Source: Zeus faber (Eukaryota; Chordata; Actinopteri; Zeiformes; Zeidae). Taken from it: a stretch of 64,000 nt of DNA. Below are positions 40,004-53,133 of this stretch, in pieces. The position numbers were made by a program, and so were the translations under genes. The stretch covers positions 1,364,001 to 1,428,000 of the forward strand of contig CAUIJY010000068.1 of the NCBI GenBank assembly GCA_960531495.1, written 5' to 3'. The notes below the pieces were generated by a model. That model had not been told where the DNA came from. It did no database searches and worked only from the letters and a program-made list of their open reading frames with translations. How positions within the stretch are numbered: position 1 is the stretch's first letter; each line of letters begins with the position of its first letter.

Positions 40004-41669
40004 TACTGTTTGCAGAACAGTTTTTGGCACATCTAACAACTTTTTTCTGAAATTACGAGCATTTTCATAAAAACCTGCATGGATGGCAAACAAGGCATTT
40101 TGAGGCAATTTAAAGACTGAAAGGATGTTTTGAGTAAAGGTTTCTGTCATGACTTTGTAGGAACTGCTCAGATAGTGTAAATACTGTTATGAACTCATTT
40201 GTAATAGGAAAGTACTGTTTGCAAAAGAGTTTTTGGCACATCTAACAAGTTTTTCTGAAATTATGAGCATTTTCATAAAAACCTGCATGGATGGCAAACA
40301 AGGCATTTTCAGGCAATTTGAAGACTGAAAGGATGTTTTGAGTAAAGGTTTCTGTCATGACTCTCTAGGACTTGCTCAGATAGTGTAAATACTGTTATGA
40401 ACTGATTTGTAATGGGAAAGTACTGTTTGCAAAACAGTTTTTGGCACATCTAACAAGTTTTTCCGAAATCACGTGCAGTTTCATAAAAACCTGCATGGGT
40501 GGCAAACAAGGCATTTTCAGGCAATTTAAAGACTGAAAGGATGTTTTGAGTAAAGGTTTCTGTCATGACTCTCTAGGAACTGCTCAGATAGTGTAAATAC
40601 TGTTATGAACTCATTTGTAATGGGAAAGTACTGTTAGCAAAAGAGTTTTTGGCACATCTAACAAGTTTTTCTGAAATTATGAGCATTTTCATAAAAACCT
40701 GCATGGATGGCAAACAAGGCATTTTCAGGCAATTTGAAGACTGAAGGGATGTTTTGAGTAAAGGTTTCTGTCATGACTCTCTAGGACTTGCTCAGATAGT
40801 GTAAATACTGTTATGAACTGATTTGTAATGGGAAAGTACTGTTTGCAAAACAGTTTTTGGCACATCTAACAAGTTTTTCCGAAATCACGTGCAGTTTCAT
40901 AAAAACCTGCATGGGTGGCAAACAAGGCATTTTCAGGCAATTTAAAGACTGAAAGGTTGTTTTGAGTAAAGGTTTCTGTCATAACTCTGTAGGAACTGCT
41001 CAGATAGTGTAAATACTGTTATGAACTCATTTGTAATGGGAAAGTACTGTTTGCAGAACAGTTTTTGGCACATCTAACAATTTTTTTCTGAAATTACGAG
41101 CATTTTCATAAAAACCTGCATGGATGGCAAACAAGGCATTTTCAGGCAATTTAAAGACTGAAAGGATGTTTTGAGTAAAGGTTTCTGTCATGACTGTGTA
41201 GGACCTGCTCAGATAGTGTAAATACTGTTATGAACTGATTTGTAATGGGAAAGTACTGTTTGCAAAAGAGTTTTTGGCACATCTAACAAGTTTTTCTGAA
41301 TTTATGAGCATTTTCATAAAAACCTGCATGGATGGCAAACAAGGCATTTTCAGGCAATTTGAAGACTGAAGGGATGTTTTGAGTAAAGGTTTCTGTCATG
41401 ACTCTCTAGGACTTGCTCAGATAGTGTAAATACTGTTATGAACTGATTTGTAATGGGAAAGTACTGTTTGCAAAACAGTTTTTGGCACATCTAACAAGTT
41501 TTTCTGAAATTATGAGCATTTTCATAAAAACCTGCATGGATGGCAAACAAGGCATTTTCAGGCAATTTGAAGACTGAAAGGATGTTTTGAGTAAAGGTTT
41601 CTGTCATGACTCTCTAGGAACTGCTCAGATAGTGTAAATACTGTTATGAACTCATTTGTAATGGGAAAG
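40004..41669 (+). repeat. 1666-bp octamer G-H/B-C2-P-C-D-E-F
   Basis: This is a clean copy of the compact octamer; matching copies lie at 31880-33545 and 33963-35628, all exactly 1666 bases. Two members are long (G, D) and six are short, which gives the length. P at 40629 carries TGTTAGC, and the C that follows has GAAAGGTTG. Confidence 0.88.
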
Positions 41670-43753
41670 TACTGTTTGCAGAACAGTTTTTGGCACATCT
41701 AACAACTTTTTTCTGAAATTACGAGCATTTTCATAAAAACCTGCATGGATGGCAAACAAGGCATTTTGAGGCAATTTAAAGACTGAAAGGATGTTTTGAG
41801 TAAAGGTTTCTGTCATGACTTTGTAGGAACTGCTCAGATAGTGTAAATACTGTTATGAACTCATTTGTAATAGGAAAGTACTGTTTGCAAAAGAGTTTTT
41901 GGCACATCTAACAAGTTTTTCTGAAATTATGAGCATTTTCATAAAAACCTGCATGGATGGCAAACAAGGCATTTTCAGGCAATTTGAAGACTGAAAGGAT
42001 GTTTTGAGTAAAGGTTTCTGTCATGACTCTCTAGGAACTGCTCAGATAGTGTAAATACTGTTATGAACTCATTTGTAATGGGAAAGTACTGTTTGCAGAA
42101 CAGTTTTTGGCACATCTAACAATTTTTTTCTGAAATTACGAGCATTTTCACAAAAACCTGCATGGATGGCAAACAAGGCATTTTCAGGCAATTTACAGAC
42201 TGAAAGGATGTTTTGAGTAAAGGTTTCTGTCATGACTCTGTAGGAACTGCTCAGATAGTGTAAATACTGTTATGAACTCATTTGTAATGGGAAAGTACTG
42301 TTTGCAAAAGAGTTTTTGGCGCATCTAACAAGTTTTTCTGAAATTATGAGCATTTTCATAAAAACCTGCATGGATGGCAAACAAGGCATTTTCAGGCAAT
42401 TTGAAGACTGAAGGGATGTTTTGAGTAAAGGTTTCTGTCATGACTCTCTAGGACTTGCTCAGATAGTGTAAATACTGTTATGAACTGATTTGTAATGGGA
42501 AATTACTGTTTGCAAAACAGTTTTTGGCACATCTAACAAGTTTTTCCGAAATCACGTGCAGTTTCATAAAAACCTGCATGGGTGGCAAACAAGGCATTTT
42601 CAGGCAATTTAAAGACTGAAAGGATGTTTTGAGTAAAGGTTTCTGTCATAACTCTGTAGGAACTGCTCAGATAGTGTAAATACTGTTATGAACTCATTTG
42701 TAATGGGAAAGTACTGTTTGCAGAACAGTTTTTGGCACATCTAACAATTTTTTTCTGAAATTACGAGCATTTTCCTAAAAACCTGCATGGATGGCAAACA
42801 AGGCATTTTCAGGCAATTTAAAGACTGAAAGGATGTTTTGAGTAAAGGTTTCTGTCATGACTGTGTAGGACCTGCTCAGATAGTGTAAATACTGTTATGA
42901 ACTCATTTGTAATGGGAAAGTACTGTTTGCAAAAGAGTTTTTGGCACATCTAACAAGTTTTTCTGAAATTATGAGCATTTTCATAAAAACCTGCATGGAT
43001 GGCAAACAAGGCATTTTCAGGCAATTTGAAGACTGAAAGGATGTTTTGAGTAAAGGTTTCTGTCATGACTCTCTAGGAACTGCTCAGATAGTGTAAATAC
43101 TGTTATGAACTCATTTGTAATGGGAAAGTACTGTTTGCAGAACAGTTTTTGGCACATCTAACAATTTTTTTCTGAAATTACGAGCATTTTCATAAAAACC
43201 TGCATGGATGGCAAACAAGGCATTTTCAGGCAATTTAAAGACTGAAAGGATGTTTTGAGTAAAGGTTTCTGTCATGACTGTGTAGGACCTGCTCAGATAG
43301 TGTAAATACTGTTATGAACTGATTTGTAATGGGAAAGTACTGTTTGCAAAATAGTTTTTTGCACATCTAACAAGTTTTTCTGAATTTATGAGCATTTTCA
43401 TAAAAACCTGCATGGATGGCAAACAAGGCATTTTCAGGCAATTTGAAGACTGAAGGGATGTTTTGAGTAAAGGTTTCTGTCATGACTCTCTAGGACTTGC
43501 TCAGATAGTGTAAATACTGTTATGAACTGATTTGTAATGGGAAAGTACTGTTTGCAAAACAGTTTTTGGCACATCTAACAAGTTTTTCTGAAATTATGAG
43601 CATTTTCATAAAAACCTGCATGGATGGCAAACAAGGCATTTTCAGGCAATTTGAAGACTGAAAGGATGTTTTGAGTAAAGGTTTCTGTCATGACTCTCTA
43701 GGAACTGCTCAGATAGTGTAAATACTGTTATGAACTCATTTGTAATGGGAAAG
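41670..43753 (+). repeat. 10-monomer block G H A' B C D' H D E F
   Basis: It shares G-H-A'-B-C-D'-H with the 16-mer start at 19171 and with 43963-45004. A' has TTACAG. B at 42296 has GGCGCATC. C at 42504 follows GGGAAATTAC. D' at 42712 ends GAACTCATT instead of GAACTGATT. The monomer at 43338 is an E with AAATAGTTTTTTGC. Confidence 0.8.
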
Positions 43754-46255
43754 TACTGTTTGCAGAACAGTTTTTGGCACATCTAACAACTTTTTTCTGA
43801 AATTACGAGCATTTTCATAAAAACCTGCATGGATGGCAAACAAGGCATTTTGAGGCAATTTAAAGACTGAAAGGATGTTTTGAGTAAAGGTTTCTGTCAT
43901 GACTCTCTAGGAACTGCTCAGATAGTGTAAATACTGTTATGAACTCATTTGTAATGGGAAAGTACTGTTTGCAGAACAGTTTTTGGCACATCTAACAATT
44001 TTTTTCTGAAATTACGAGCATTTTCACAAAAACCTGCATGGATGGCAAACAAGGCATTTTCAGGCAATTTACAGACTGAAAGGATGTTTTGAGTAAAGGT
44101 TTCTGTCATGACTCTGTAGGAACTGCTCAGATAGTGTAAATACTGTTATGAACTCATTTGTAATGGGAAAGTACTGTTTGCAAAAGAGTTTTTGGCACAT
44201 CTAACAAGTTTTTCTGAAATTATGAGCATTTTCATAAAAACCTGCATGGATGGCAAACAAGGCATTTTCAGGCAATTTGAAGACTGAAGGGATGTTTTGA
44301 GTAAAGGTTTCTGTCATGACTCTCTAGGACTTGCTCAGATAGTGTAAATACTGTTATGAACTGATTTGTAATGGGAAATTACTGTTTGCAAAACAGTTTT
44401 TGGCACATCTAACAAGTTTTTCCGAAATCACGTGCAGTTTCATAAAAACCTGCATGGGTGGCAAACAAGGCATTTTCAGGCAATTTAAAGACTGAAAGGA
44501 TGTTTTGAGTAAAGGTTTCTGTCATAACTCTGTAGGAACTGCTCAGATAGTGTAAATACTGTTATGAACTCATTTGTAATGGGAAAGTACTGTTTGCAGA
44601 ACAGTTTTTGGCACATCTAACAATTTTTTTCTGAAATTACGAGCATTTTCCTAAAAACCTGCATGGATGGCAAACAAGGCATTTTCAGGCAATTTGAAGA
44701 CTGAAAGGATGTTTTGAGTAAAGGTTTCTGTCATGACTGTGTAGGACCTGCTCAGATAGTGTAAATACTGTTATGAACTGATTTGTAATGGGAAAGTACT
44801 GTTTGCAAAAGAGTTTTTGGCACATCTAACAAGTTTTTCTGAAATTATGAGCATTTTCATAAAAACCTGCATGGATGGCAAACAAGGCATTTTCAGGCAA
44901 TTTGAAGACTGAAAGGATGTTTTGAGTAAAGGTTTCTGTCATGACTCTCTAGGAACTGCTCAGATAGTGTAAATACTGTTATGAACTCATTTGTAATGGG
45001 AAAGTACTGTTTGCAGAACAGTTTTTGGCACATCTAACAATTTTTTTCTGAAATTACGAGCATTTTCACAAAAACCTGCATGGATGGCAAACAAGGCATT
45101 TTCAGGCAATTTAAAGACTGAAAGGATGTTTTGAGTAAAGGTTTCTGTCATGACTCTGTAGGAACTGCTCAGATAGTGTAAATACTGTTATGAACTCATT
45201 TGTAATGGGAAAGTACTGTTTCCAAAAGAGTTTTTGGCACATCTAACAAGTTTTTCTGAAATTATGAGCATTTTCATAAAAACCTGCATGGATGGCAAAC
45301 AAGGCATTTTCAGGCAATTTGAAGACTGAAGGGATGTTTTGAGTAAAGGTTTCTGTCATGACTCTCTAGGACTTGCTCAGATAGTGTAAATACTGTTATG
45401 AACTGATTTGTAATGGGAAAGTACTGTTTGCAAAACAGTTTTTGGCACATCTAACAAGTTTTTCCGAAATCACGTGCAGTTTCATAAAAACCTGCATGGG
45501 TGGCAAACAAGGCATTTTCAGGCAATTTAAAGACTGAAAGGATGTTTTGAGTAAAGGTTTCTGTCATAACTCTGTAGGAACTGCTCAGATAGTGTAAATA
45601 CTGTTATGAACTCATTTGTAATGGGAAAGTACTGTTTGCAGAACAGTTTTTGGCACATCTAACAATTTTTTTCTGAAATTACGAGCATTTTCCTAAAAAC
45701 CTGCATGGATGGCAAACAAGGCATTTTCAGGCAATTTAAAGACTGAAAGGATGTTTTGAGTAAAGGTTTCTGTCATGACTGTGTAGGACCTGCTCAGATA
45801 GTGTAAATACTGTTATGAACTCATTTGTAATGGGAAAGTACTGTTTGCAAAAGAGTTTTTGGCACATCTAACAAGTTTTTCTGAAATTATGAGCATTTTC
45901 ATAAAAACCTGCATGGATGGCAAACAAGGCATTTTCAGGCAATTTGAAGACTGAAAGGATGTTTTGAGTAAAGGTTTCTGTCATGACTCTCTAGGAACTG
46001 CTCAGATAGTGTAAATACTGTTATGAACTCATTTGTAATGGGAAAGTACTGTTTGCAGAACAGTTTTTGGCACATCTAACAATTTTTTTCTGAAATTACG
46101 AGCATTTTCATAAAAACCTGCATGGATGGCAAACAAGGCATTTTCAGGCAATTTGAAGACTGAAGGGATGTTTTGAGTAAAGGTTTCTGTCATGACTCTC
46201 TAGGACTTGCTCAGATAGTGTAAATACTGTTATGAACTGATTTGTAATGGGAAAG
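43754..46255 (+). repeat. 12-monomer mosaic G/H A' B C D' H A B C D' H D/B
   Basis: The first monomer begins as G (ACT6, TTTGAGG) and ends as H (CTCTCTAGGAAC, GGGAAAG). A B-C-D'-H pentad occurs twice, the second time after a plain A. The last monomer (46047) begins as D (T7, CATAAAA) and ends as B (GAAGGG, AGGACTT, GAACTGATT), and is followed directly by G. Confidence 0.78.
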
Positions 46256-47713
46256 TACTGTTTGCAGAACAGTTTTTGGCACATCTAACAACTTTTTTCT
46301 GAAATTACGAGCATTTTCATAAAAACCTGCATGGATGGCAAACAAGGCATTTTGAGGCAATTTAAAGACTGAAAGGATGTTTTGAGTAAAGGTTTCTGTC
46401 ATGACTTTGTAGGAACTGCTCAGATAGTGTAAATACTGTTATGAACTCATTTGTAATAGGAAAGTACTGTTTGCAAAAGAGTTTTTGGCACATCTAACAA
46501 GTTTTTCTGAAATTATGAGCATTTTCATAAAAACCTGCATGGATGGCAAACAAGGCATTTTCAGGCAATTTGAATACTGAAAGGATGTTTTGAGTAAAGG
46601 TTTCTGTCATGACTCTCTAGGAACTGCTCAGATAGTGTAAATACTGTTATGAACTCATTTGTAATGGGAAAGTACTGTTAGCAAAAGAGTTTTTGGCACA
46701 TCTAACAAGTTTTTCTGAAATTATGAGCATTTTCATAAAAACCTGCATGGATGGCAAACAAGGCATTTTCAGGCAATTTGAAGACTGAAGGGATGTTTTG
46801 AGTAAAGGTTTCTGTCATGACTCTCTAGGACTTGCTCAGATAGTGTAAATACTGTTATGAACTGATTTGTAATGGGAAAGTACTGTTTGCAAAACAGTTT
46901 TTGGCACATCTAACAAGTTTTTCCGAAATCACGTGCAGTTTCATAAAAACCTGCATGGGTGGCAAACAAGGCATTTTCAGGCAATTTAAAGACTGAAAGG
47001 TTGTTTTGAGTAAAGGTTTCTGTCATAACTCTGTAGGAACTGCTCAGATAGTGTAAATACTGTTATGAACTCATTTGTAATGGGAAAGTACTGTTTGCAG
47101 AACAGTTTTTGGCACATCTAACAATTTTTTTCTGAAATTACGAGCATTTTCATAAAAACCTGCATGGATGGCAAACAAGGCATTTTCAGGCAATTTAAAG
47201 ACTGAAAGGATGTTTTGAGTAAAGGTTTCTGTCATGACTGTGTAGGACCTGCTCAGATAGTGTAAATACTGTTATGAACTGATTTGTAATGGGAAAGTAC
47301 TGTTTGCAAAAGAGTTTTTGGCACATCTAACAAGTTTTTCTGAATTTATGAGCATTTTCATAAAAACCTGCATGGATGGCAAACAAGGCATTTTCAGGCA
47401 ATTTGAAGACTGAAGGGATGTTTTGAGTAAAGGTTTCTGTCATGACTCTCTAGGACTTGCTCAGATAGTGTAAATACTGTTATGAACTGATTTGTAATGG
47501 GAAAGTACTGTTTGCAAAACAGTTTTTGGCACATCTAACAAGTTTTTCTGAAATTATGAGCATTTTCATAAAAACCTGCATGGATGGCAAACAAGGCATT
47601 TTCAGGCAATTTGAAGACTGAAAGGATGTTTTTAGTAAAGGTTTCTGTCATGACTCTCTAGGAACTGCTCAGATAGTGTAAATACTGTTATGAACTCATT
47701 TGTAATGGGAAAG
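46256..47713 (+). repeat. 7-monomer block G H P C D E F
   Basis: The last TGTTAGC copy (46676) in the window is here. H at 46465 has GAATACTGA, and F at 47506 has GATGTTTTTAG. H joins directly to P without H/B and C2, which shortens the octamer by one. Confidence 0.8.
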
Positions 47714-50700
47714 TACTGTTTGCAGAACAGTTTTTGGCACATCTAACAACTTTTTTCTGAAATTACGAGCATTTTCATAAAAACCTGCATGGATGGCAAA
47801 CAAGGCATTTTGAGGCAATTTAAAGACTGAAAGGATGTTTTGAGTAAAGGTTTCTGTCATGACTTTGTAGGAACTGCTCAGATAGTGTAAATACTGTTAT
47901 GAACTCATTTGTAATAGGAAAGTACTGTTTGCAAAAGAGTTTTTGGCACATCTAACAAGTTTTTCTGAAATTATGAGCATTTTCATAAAAACCTGCATGG
48001 ATGGCAAACAAGGCATTTTCAGGCAATTTGAAGACTGAAAGGATGTTTTGAGTAAAGGTTTCTGTCATGACTCTCTAGGAACTGCTCAGATAGTGTAAAT
48101 ACTGTTATGAACTCATTTGTAATGGGAAAGTACTGTTTGCAGAACAGTTTTTGGCACATCTAACAATTTTTTTCTGAAATTACGAGCATTTTCACAAAAA
48201 CCTGCATGGATGGCAAACAAGGCATTTTCAGGCAATTTACAGACTGAAAGGATGTTTTGAGTAAAGGTTTCTGTCATGACTCTGTAGGAACTGCTCAGAT
48301 AGTGTAAATACTGTTATGAACTCATTTGTAATGGGAAAGTACTGTTTGCAAAAGAGTTTTTGGCACATCTAACAAGTTTTTCTGAAATTATGAGCATTTT
48401 CATAAAAACCTGCATGGGTGGCAAACAAGGCATTTTCAGGCAATTTAAAGACTGAAAGGATGTTTTGAGTAAAGGTTTCTGTCATAACTCTGTAGGAACT
48501 GCTCAGATAGTGTAAATACTGTTATGAACTCATTTGTAATGGGAAAGTACTGTTTGCAGAACAGTTTTTGGCACATCTAACAATTTTTTTCTGAAATTAC
48601 GAGCATTTTCCTAAAAACCTGCATGGATGGCAAACAAGGCATTTTCAGGCAATTTAAAGACTGAAAGGATGTTTTGAGTAAAGGTTTCTGTCATGACTGT
48701 GTAGGACCTGCTCAGATAGTGTAAATACTGTTATGAACTCATTTGTAATGGGAAAGTACTGTTTGCAAAAGAGTTTTTGGCACATCTAACAAGTTTTTCT
48801 GAAATTATGAGCATTTTCATAAAAACCTGCATGGATGGCAAACAAGGCATTTTCAGTCAATTTGAAGACTGAAAGGATGTTTTGAGTAAAGGTTTCTGTC
48901 ATGACTCTCTAGGAACTGCTCAGATAGTGTAAATACTGTTATGAACTCATTTGTAATGGGAAAGTACTGTTTGCAGAACAGTTTTTGGCACATCTAACAA
49001 TTTTTTTCTGAAATTACGAGCATTTTCATAAAAACCTGCATGGATGGCAAACAAGGCATTTTCAGGCAATTTAAAGACTGAAAGGATGTTTTGAGTAAAG
49101 GTTTCTGTCATGACTGTGTAGGACCTGCTCAGATAGTGTAAATACTGTTATGAACTGATTTGTAATGGGAAAGTACTGTTTGCAGAACAGTTTTTGGCAC
49201 ATCTAACAACTTTTTTCTGAAATTACGAGCATTTTCATAAAAACCTGCATGGATGGCAAACAAGGCATTTTGAGGCAATTTAAAGACTGAAAGGATGTTT
49301 TGAGTAAAGGTTTCTGTCATGACTTTGTAGGAACTGCTCAGATAGTGTAAATACTGTTATGAACTCATTTGTAATAGGAAAGTACTGTTTGCAAAAGAGT
49401 TTTTGGCACATCTAACAAGTTTTTCTGAAATTATGAGCATTTTCATAAAAACCTGCATGGATGGCAAACAAGGCATTTTCAGGCAATTTGAAGACTGAAA
49501 GGATGTTTTGAGTAAAGGTTTCTGTCATGACTCTCTAGGAACTGCTCAGATAGTGTAAATACTGTTATGAACTCATTTGTAATGGGAAAGTACTGTTTGC
49601 AGAACAGTTTTTGGCACATCTAACAATTTTTTTCTGAAATTACGAGCATTTTCACAAAAACCTGCATGGATGGCAAACAAGGCATTTTCAGGCAATTTAC
49701 AGACTGAAAGGATGTTTTGAGTAAAGGTTTCTGTCATGACTCTGTAGGAACTGCTCAGATAGTGTAAATACTGTTATGAACTCATTTGTAATGGGAAAGT
49801 ACTGTTTGCAAAAGAGTTTTTGGCACATCTAACAAGTTTTTCTGAAATTATGAGCATTTTCATAAAAACCTGCATGGATGGCAAACAAGGCATTTTCAGG
49901 CAATTTGAAGACTGAAGGGATGTTTTGAGTAAAGGTTTCTGTCATGACTCTCTAGGACTTGCTCAGATAGTGTAAATACTGTTATGAACTGATTTGTAAT
50001 GGGAAATTACTGTTTGCAAAACAGTTTTTGGCACATCTAACAAGTTTTTCCGAAATCACGTGCAGTTTCATAAAAACCTGCATGGGTGGCAAATAAGGCA
50101 TTTTCAGGCAATTTAAAGACTGAAAGGATGTTTTGAGTAAAGGTTTCTGTCATAACTCTGTAGGAACTGCTCAGATAGTGTAAATACTGTTATGAACTCA
50201 TTTGTAATGGGAAAGTACTGTTTGCAGAACAGTTTTTGGCACATCTAACAATTTTTTTCTGAAATTACGAGCATTTTCCTAAAAACCTGCATGGATGGCA
50301 AACAAGGCATTTTCAGGCAATTTAAAGACTGAAAGGATGTTTTGAGTAAAGGTTTCTGTCATGACTGTGTAGGAACTGCTCAGATAGTGTAAATACTGTT
50401 ATGAACTCATTTGTAATGGGAAAGTACTGTTTGCAGAACAGTTTTTGGCACATCTAACAATTTTTTTCTGAAATTACGAGCATTTTCACAAAAACCTGCA
50501 TGGATGGCAAACAAGGCATTTTCAGGCAATTTACAGACTGAAAGGATGTTTTGAGTAAAGGTTTCTGTCATGACTCTGTAGGAACTGCTCAGATAGTGTA
50601 AATACTGTTATGAACTCATTTGTAATGGGAAAGTACTGTTTGCAAAAGAGTTTTTGGCACATCTAACAAGTTTTTCTGAAATTATGAGCATTTTCATAAA

Positions 50701-51883
50701 AACCTGCATGGATGGCAAACAAGGCATTTTCAGGCAATTTGAAGACTGAAGGGATGTTTTGAGTAAAGGTTTCTGTCATGACTCTCTAGGACTTGCTCAG
50801 ATAGTGTAAATACTGTTATGAACTGATTTGTAATGGGAAATTACTGTTTGCAAAACAGTTTTTGGCACATCTAACAAGTTTTTCCGAAATCACGTGCAGT
50901 TTCATAAAAACCTGCATGGGTGGCAAACAAGGCATTTTCAGGCAATTTAAAGACTGAAAGGATGTTTTGAGTAAAGGTTTCTGTCATAACTCTGTAGGAA
51001 CTGCTCAAATAGTGTAAATACTGTTATGAACTCATTTGTAATGGGAAAGTACTGTTTGCAGAACAGTTTTTGGCACATCTAACAATTTTTTTCTGAAATT
51101 ACGAGCATTTTCCTAAAAACCTGCATGGATGGCAAACAAGGCATTTTCAGGCAATTTGAAGACTGAAAGGATGTTTTGAGTAAAGGTTTCTGTCATGACT
51201 GTGTAGGACCTGCTCAGATAGTGTAAATACTGTTATGAACTGATTTGTAATGGGAAAGTACTGTTTGCAAAAGAGTTTTTGGCACATCTAACAAGTTTTT
51301 CTGAAATTATGAGCATTTTCATAAAAACCTGCATGGATGGCAAACAAGGCATTTTCAGGCAATTTGAAGACTGAAAGGATGTTTTGAGTAAAGGTTTCTG
51401 TCATGACTCTCTAGGAACTGCTCAGATAGTGTAAATACTGTTATGAACTCATTTGTAATGGGAAAGTACTGTTTGCAGAACAGTTTTTGGCACATCTAAC
51501 AATTTTTTTCTGAAATTACGAGCATTTTCACAAAAACCTGCATGGATGGCAAACAAGGCATTTTCAGGCAATTTAAAGACTGAAAGGATGTTTTGAGTAA
51601 AGGTTTCTGTCATGACTCTGTAGGAACTGCTCAGATAGTGTAAATACTGTTATGAACTGATTTGTAATGGGAAAGTACTGTTTGCAAAACAGTTTTTGGC
51701 ACATCTAACAAGTTTTTCCGAAATCACGTGCAGTTTCATAAAAACCTGCATGGGTGGCAAACAAGGCATTTTCAGGCAATTTAAAGACTGAAAGGATGTT
51801 TTGAGTAAAGGTTTCTGTCATAACTCTGTAGGAACTGCTCAGATAGTGTAAATACTGTTATGAACTCATTTGTAATGGGAAAG
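47714..51883 (+). repeat. Mosaic of 20 monomers with repeated A'-B-C-D' sets
   Basis: The order is G H A' B/C D' H D, then G H A' B C D' A' B C D' H A C. The B/C hybrid (48340) opens as B and continues as C (GGGTGG, TCATAAC). D at 48965 ends GAACTGATT and is followed by G rather than E. The A'-B-C-D' tetrad runs twice in succession from 49591. The C at 50842 has CTCAAATAG. A at 51467 ends GAACTGATT, like B, and is followed by C. Confidence 0.78.
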
Positions 51884-53133
51884 TACTGTTTGCAGAACAG
51901 TTTTTGGCACATCTAACAATTTTTTTCTGAAATTACGAGCATTTTCATAAAAACCTGCATGGATGGCAAACAAGGCATTTTCAGGCAATTTAAAGACTGA
52001 AAGAATGTTTTGAGTAAAGGTTTCTGTCATGACTCTGTAGGAACTGCTCAGATAGTGTAAATACTGTTATGAACTCATTTGTAATTGGAAAGTACTGTTT
52101 GCAAAATAGTTTTTGGCACATCTAACAAGTTTTTCTGAAATTATGAGCATTTTCATAAAAACCTGCATGGATGGCAAACATGGCATTTTCAGGCAATTTG
52201 AAGACTGAAAGGATGTTTTGAGTAAAGGTTTCTGTCATGACTCTCTAGGACCTGCTCAGATAGTGTAAATACTGTTATGAACTGATTTGTAATGGGAAAG
52301 TACTGTTTGCAAAACAGTTTTTGGCACATCTAACAAGTTTTTCTGAAATTACAAGCATTTTCATAAAAACCTGCATGGATGGCAAACAAGGCATTTTCAG
52401 GCAATTTAAAGACTGAAAGGATGCTTTGAGTAAAGGTTTCTGTCATAAATCTGTAGAAACTGCTCAGATAGTGTAAATACTGTTATGAACTCATTTGTAA
52501 TGGGAAAGTACTGTTTGCAGAACAGTTTTTGGCACATCTAACAAGTTTTTCTGAAATTATGAGCATTTTCATAAAAACCTGCATGGATGGCAAACAAGGC
52601 ATTTTCAGGCAATTTGAAGACTGAAAGGATGTTTTGAGTAAAGATTTCTGTCATGACTCTGTAGGAACTGCTCAGATAGTGTAAATACTGTTATGAACTG
52701 ATTTGTAATGGGAAAGTATTGTTTGCAAAACAGTTTTTGGCACATCTAACAAGTTTTTCTGAAATTACGTGCAGTTTCATAAAAATCTGCATGGGTGGCA
52801 AACAAGGCATTTTCAGGCAATTTAAAGACTGAAAGGATGTATTGAGTAAAGGTTTCTGTCATAACTCTGTAGGAACTGCTCAGATAGTGTAAATACTGTT
52901 ATGAACTCATTTGTAATGGGAAAGTACTGTTTGCAGAACAGTTTTTGGCACATCTAACAACTTTTTTCTGAAATTACGAGCAGTTTCATAAAAACCTGCA
53001 TGGGTGGCAAACAAGGCATTTTCAGGCAATTTAAAGACTGAAAGGATGTTTTGAGTAAAGGTTTCTGTCATAACTCTGTAGGAACTGCTCAGATAGTGTA
53101 AATACTGTTATGAACTCATTTGTAATGGGAAAG
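51884..53133 (+). repeat. Divergent monomer island 1
   Basis: Six monomers start at 51884, 52093, 52301, 52509, 52717 and 52925. The first is D in front and J behind (GAAAGAATG, AATTGGA). The second is K (AAAATAG, CAAACATGGC). The third has ATTACAAG, GATGCTTTGAG and TCATAAATCTG. The fourth combines a long opening with AAGTTTTT and has AAAGATTTCTG. The fifth has GTATTGTTTGC, TTACGTGCAG, AAAATCTGC and GTATTGAG. The sixth is N. From about 51990 to 52980 it is collinear, at an offset of 9166, with the second island near 61.2 kb. Confidence 0.82.

Noticed and set aside
46211..46402. Minus-strand 63-codon open reading frame
   Set aside because: It lies wholly in satellite sequence (one G monomer plus the tail of its neighbour). 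Its extra length over other copies comes from one C/G variant that removes a TGA. No domain, no selection signal and no context supports a gene.
49129..49320. Second identical minus-strand 63-codon frame
   Set aside because: Same origin as the frame at 46211: a G monomer placed after a monomer ending GAACTGATT. Identity of the two frames reflects satellite homogenisation, not gene duplication.
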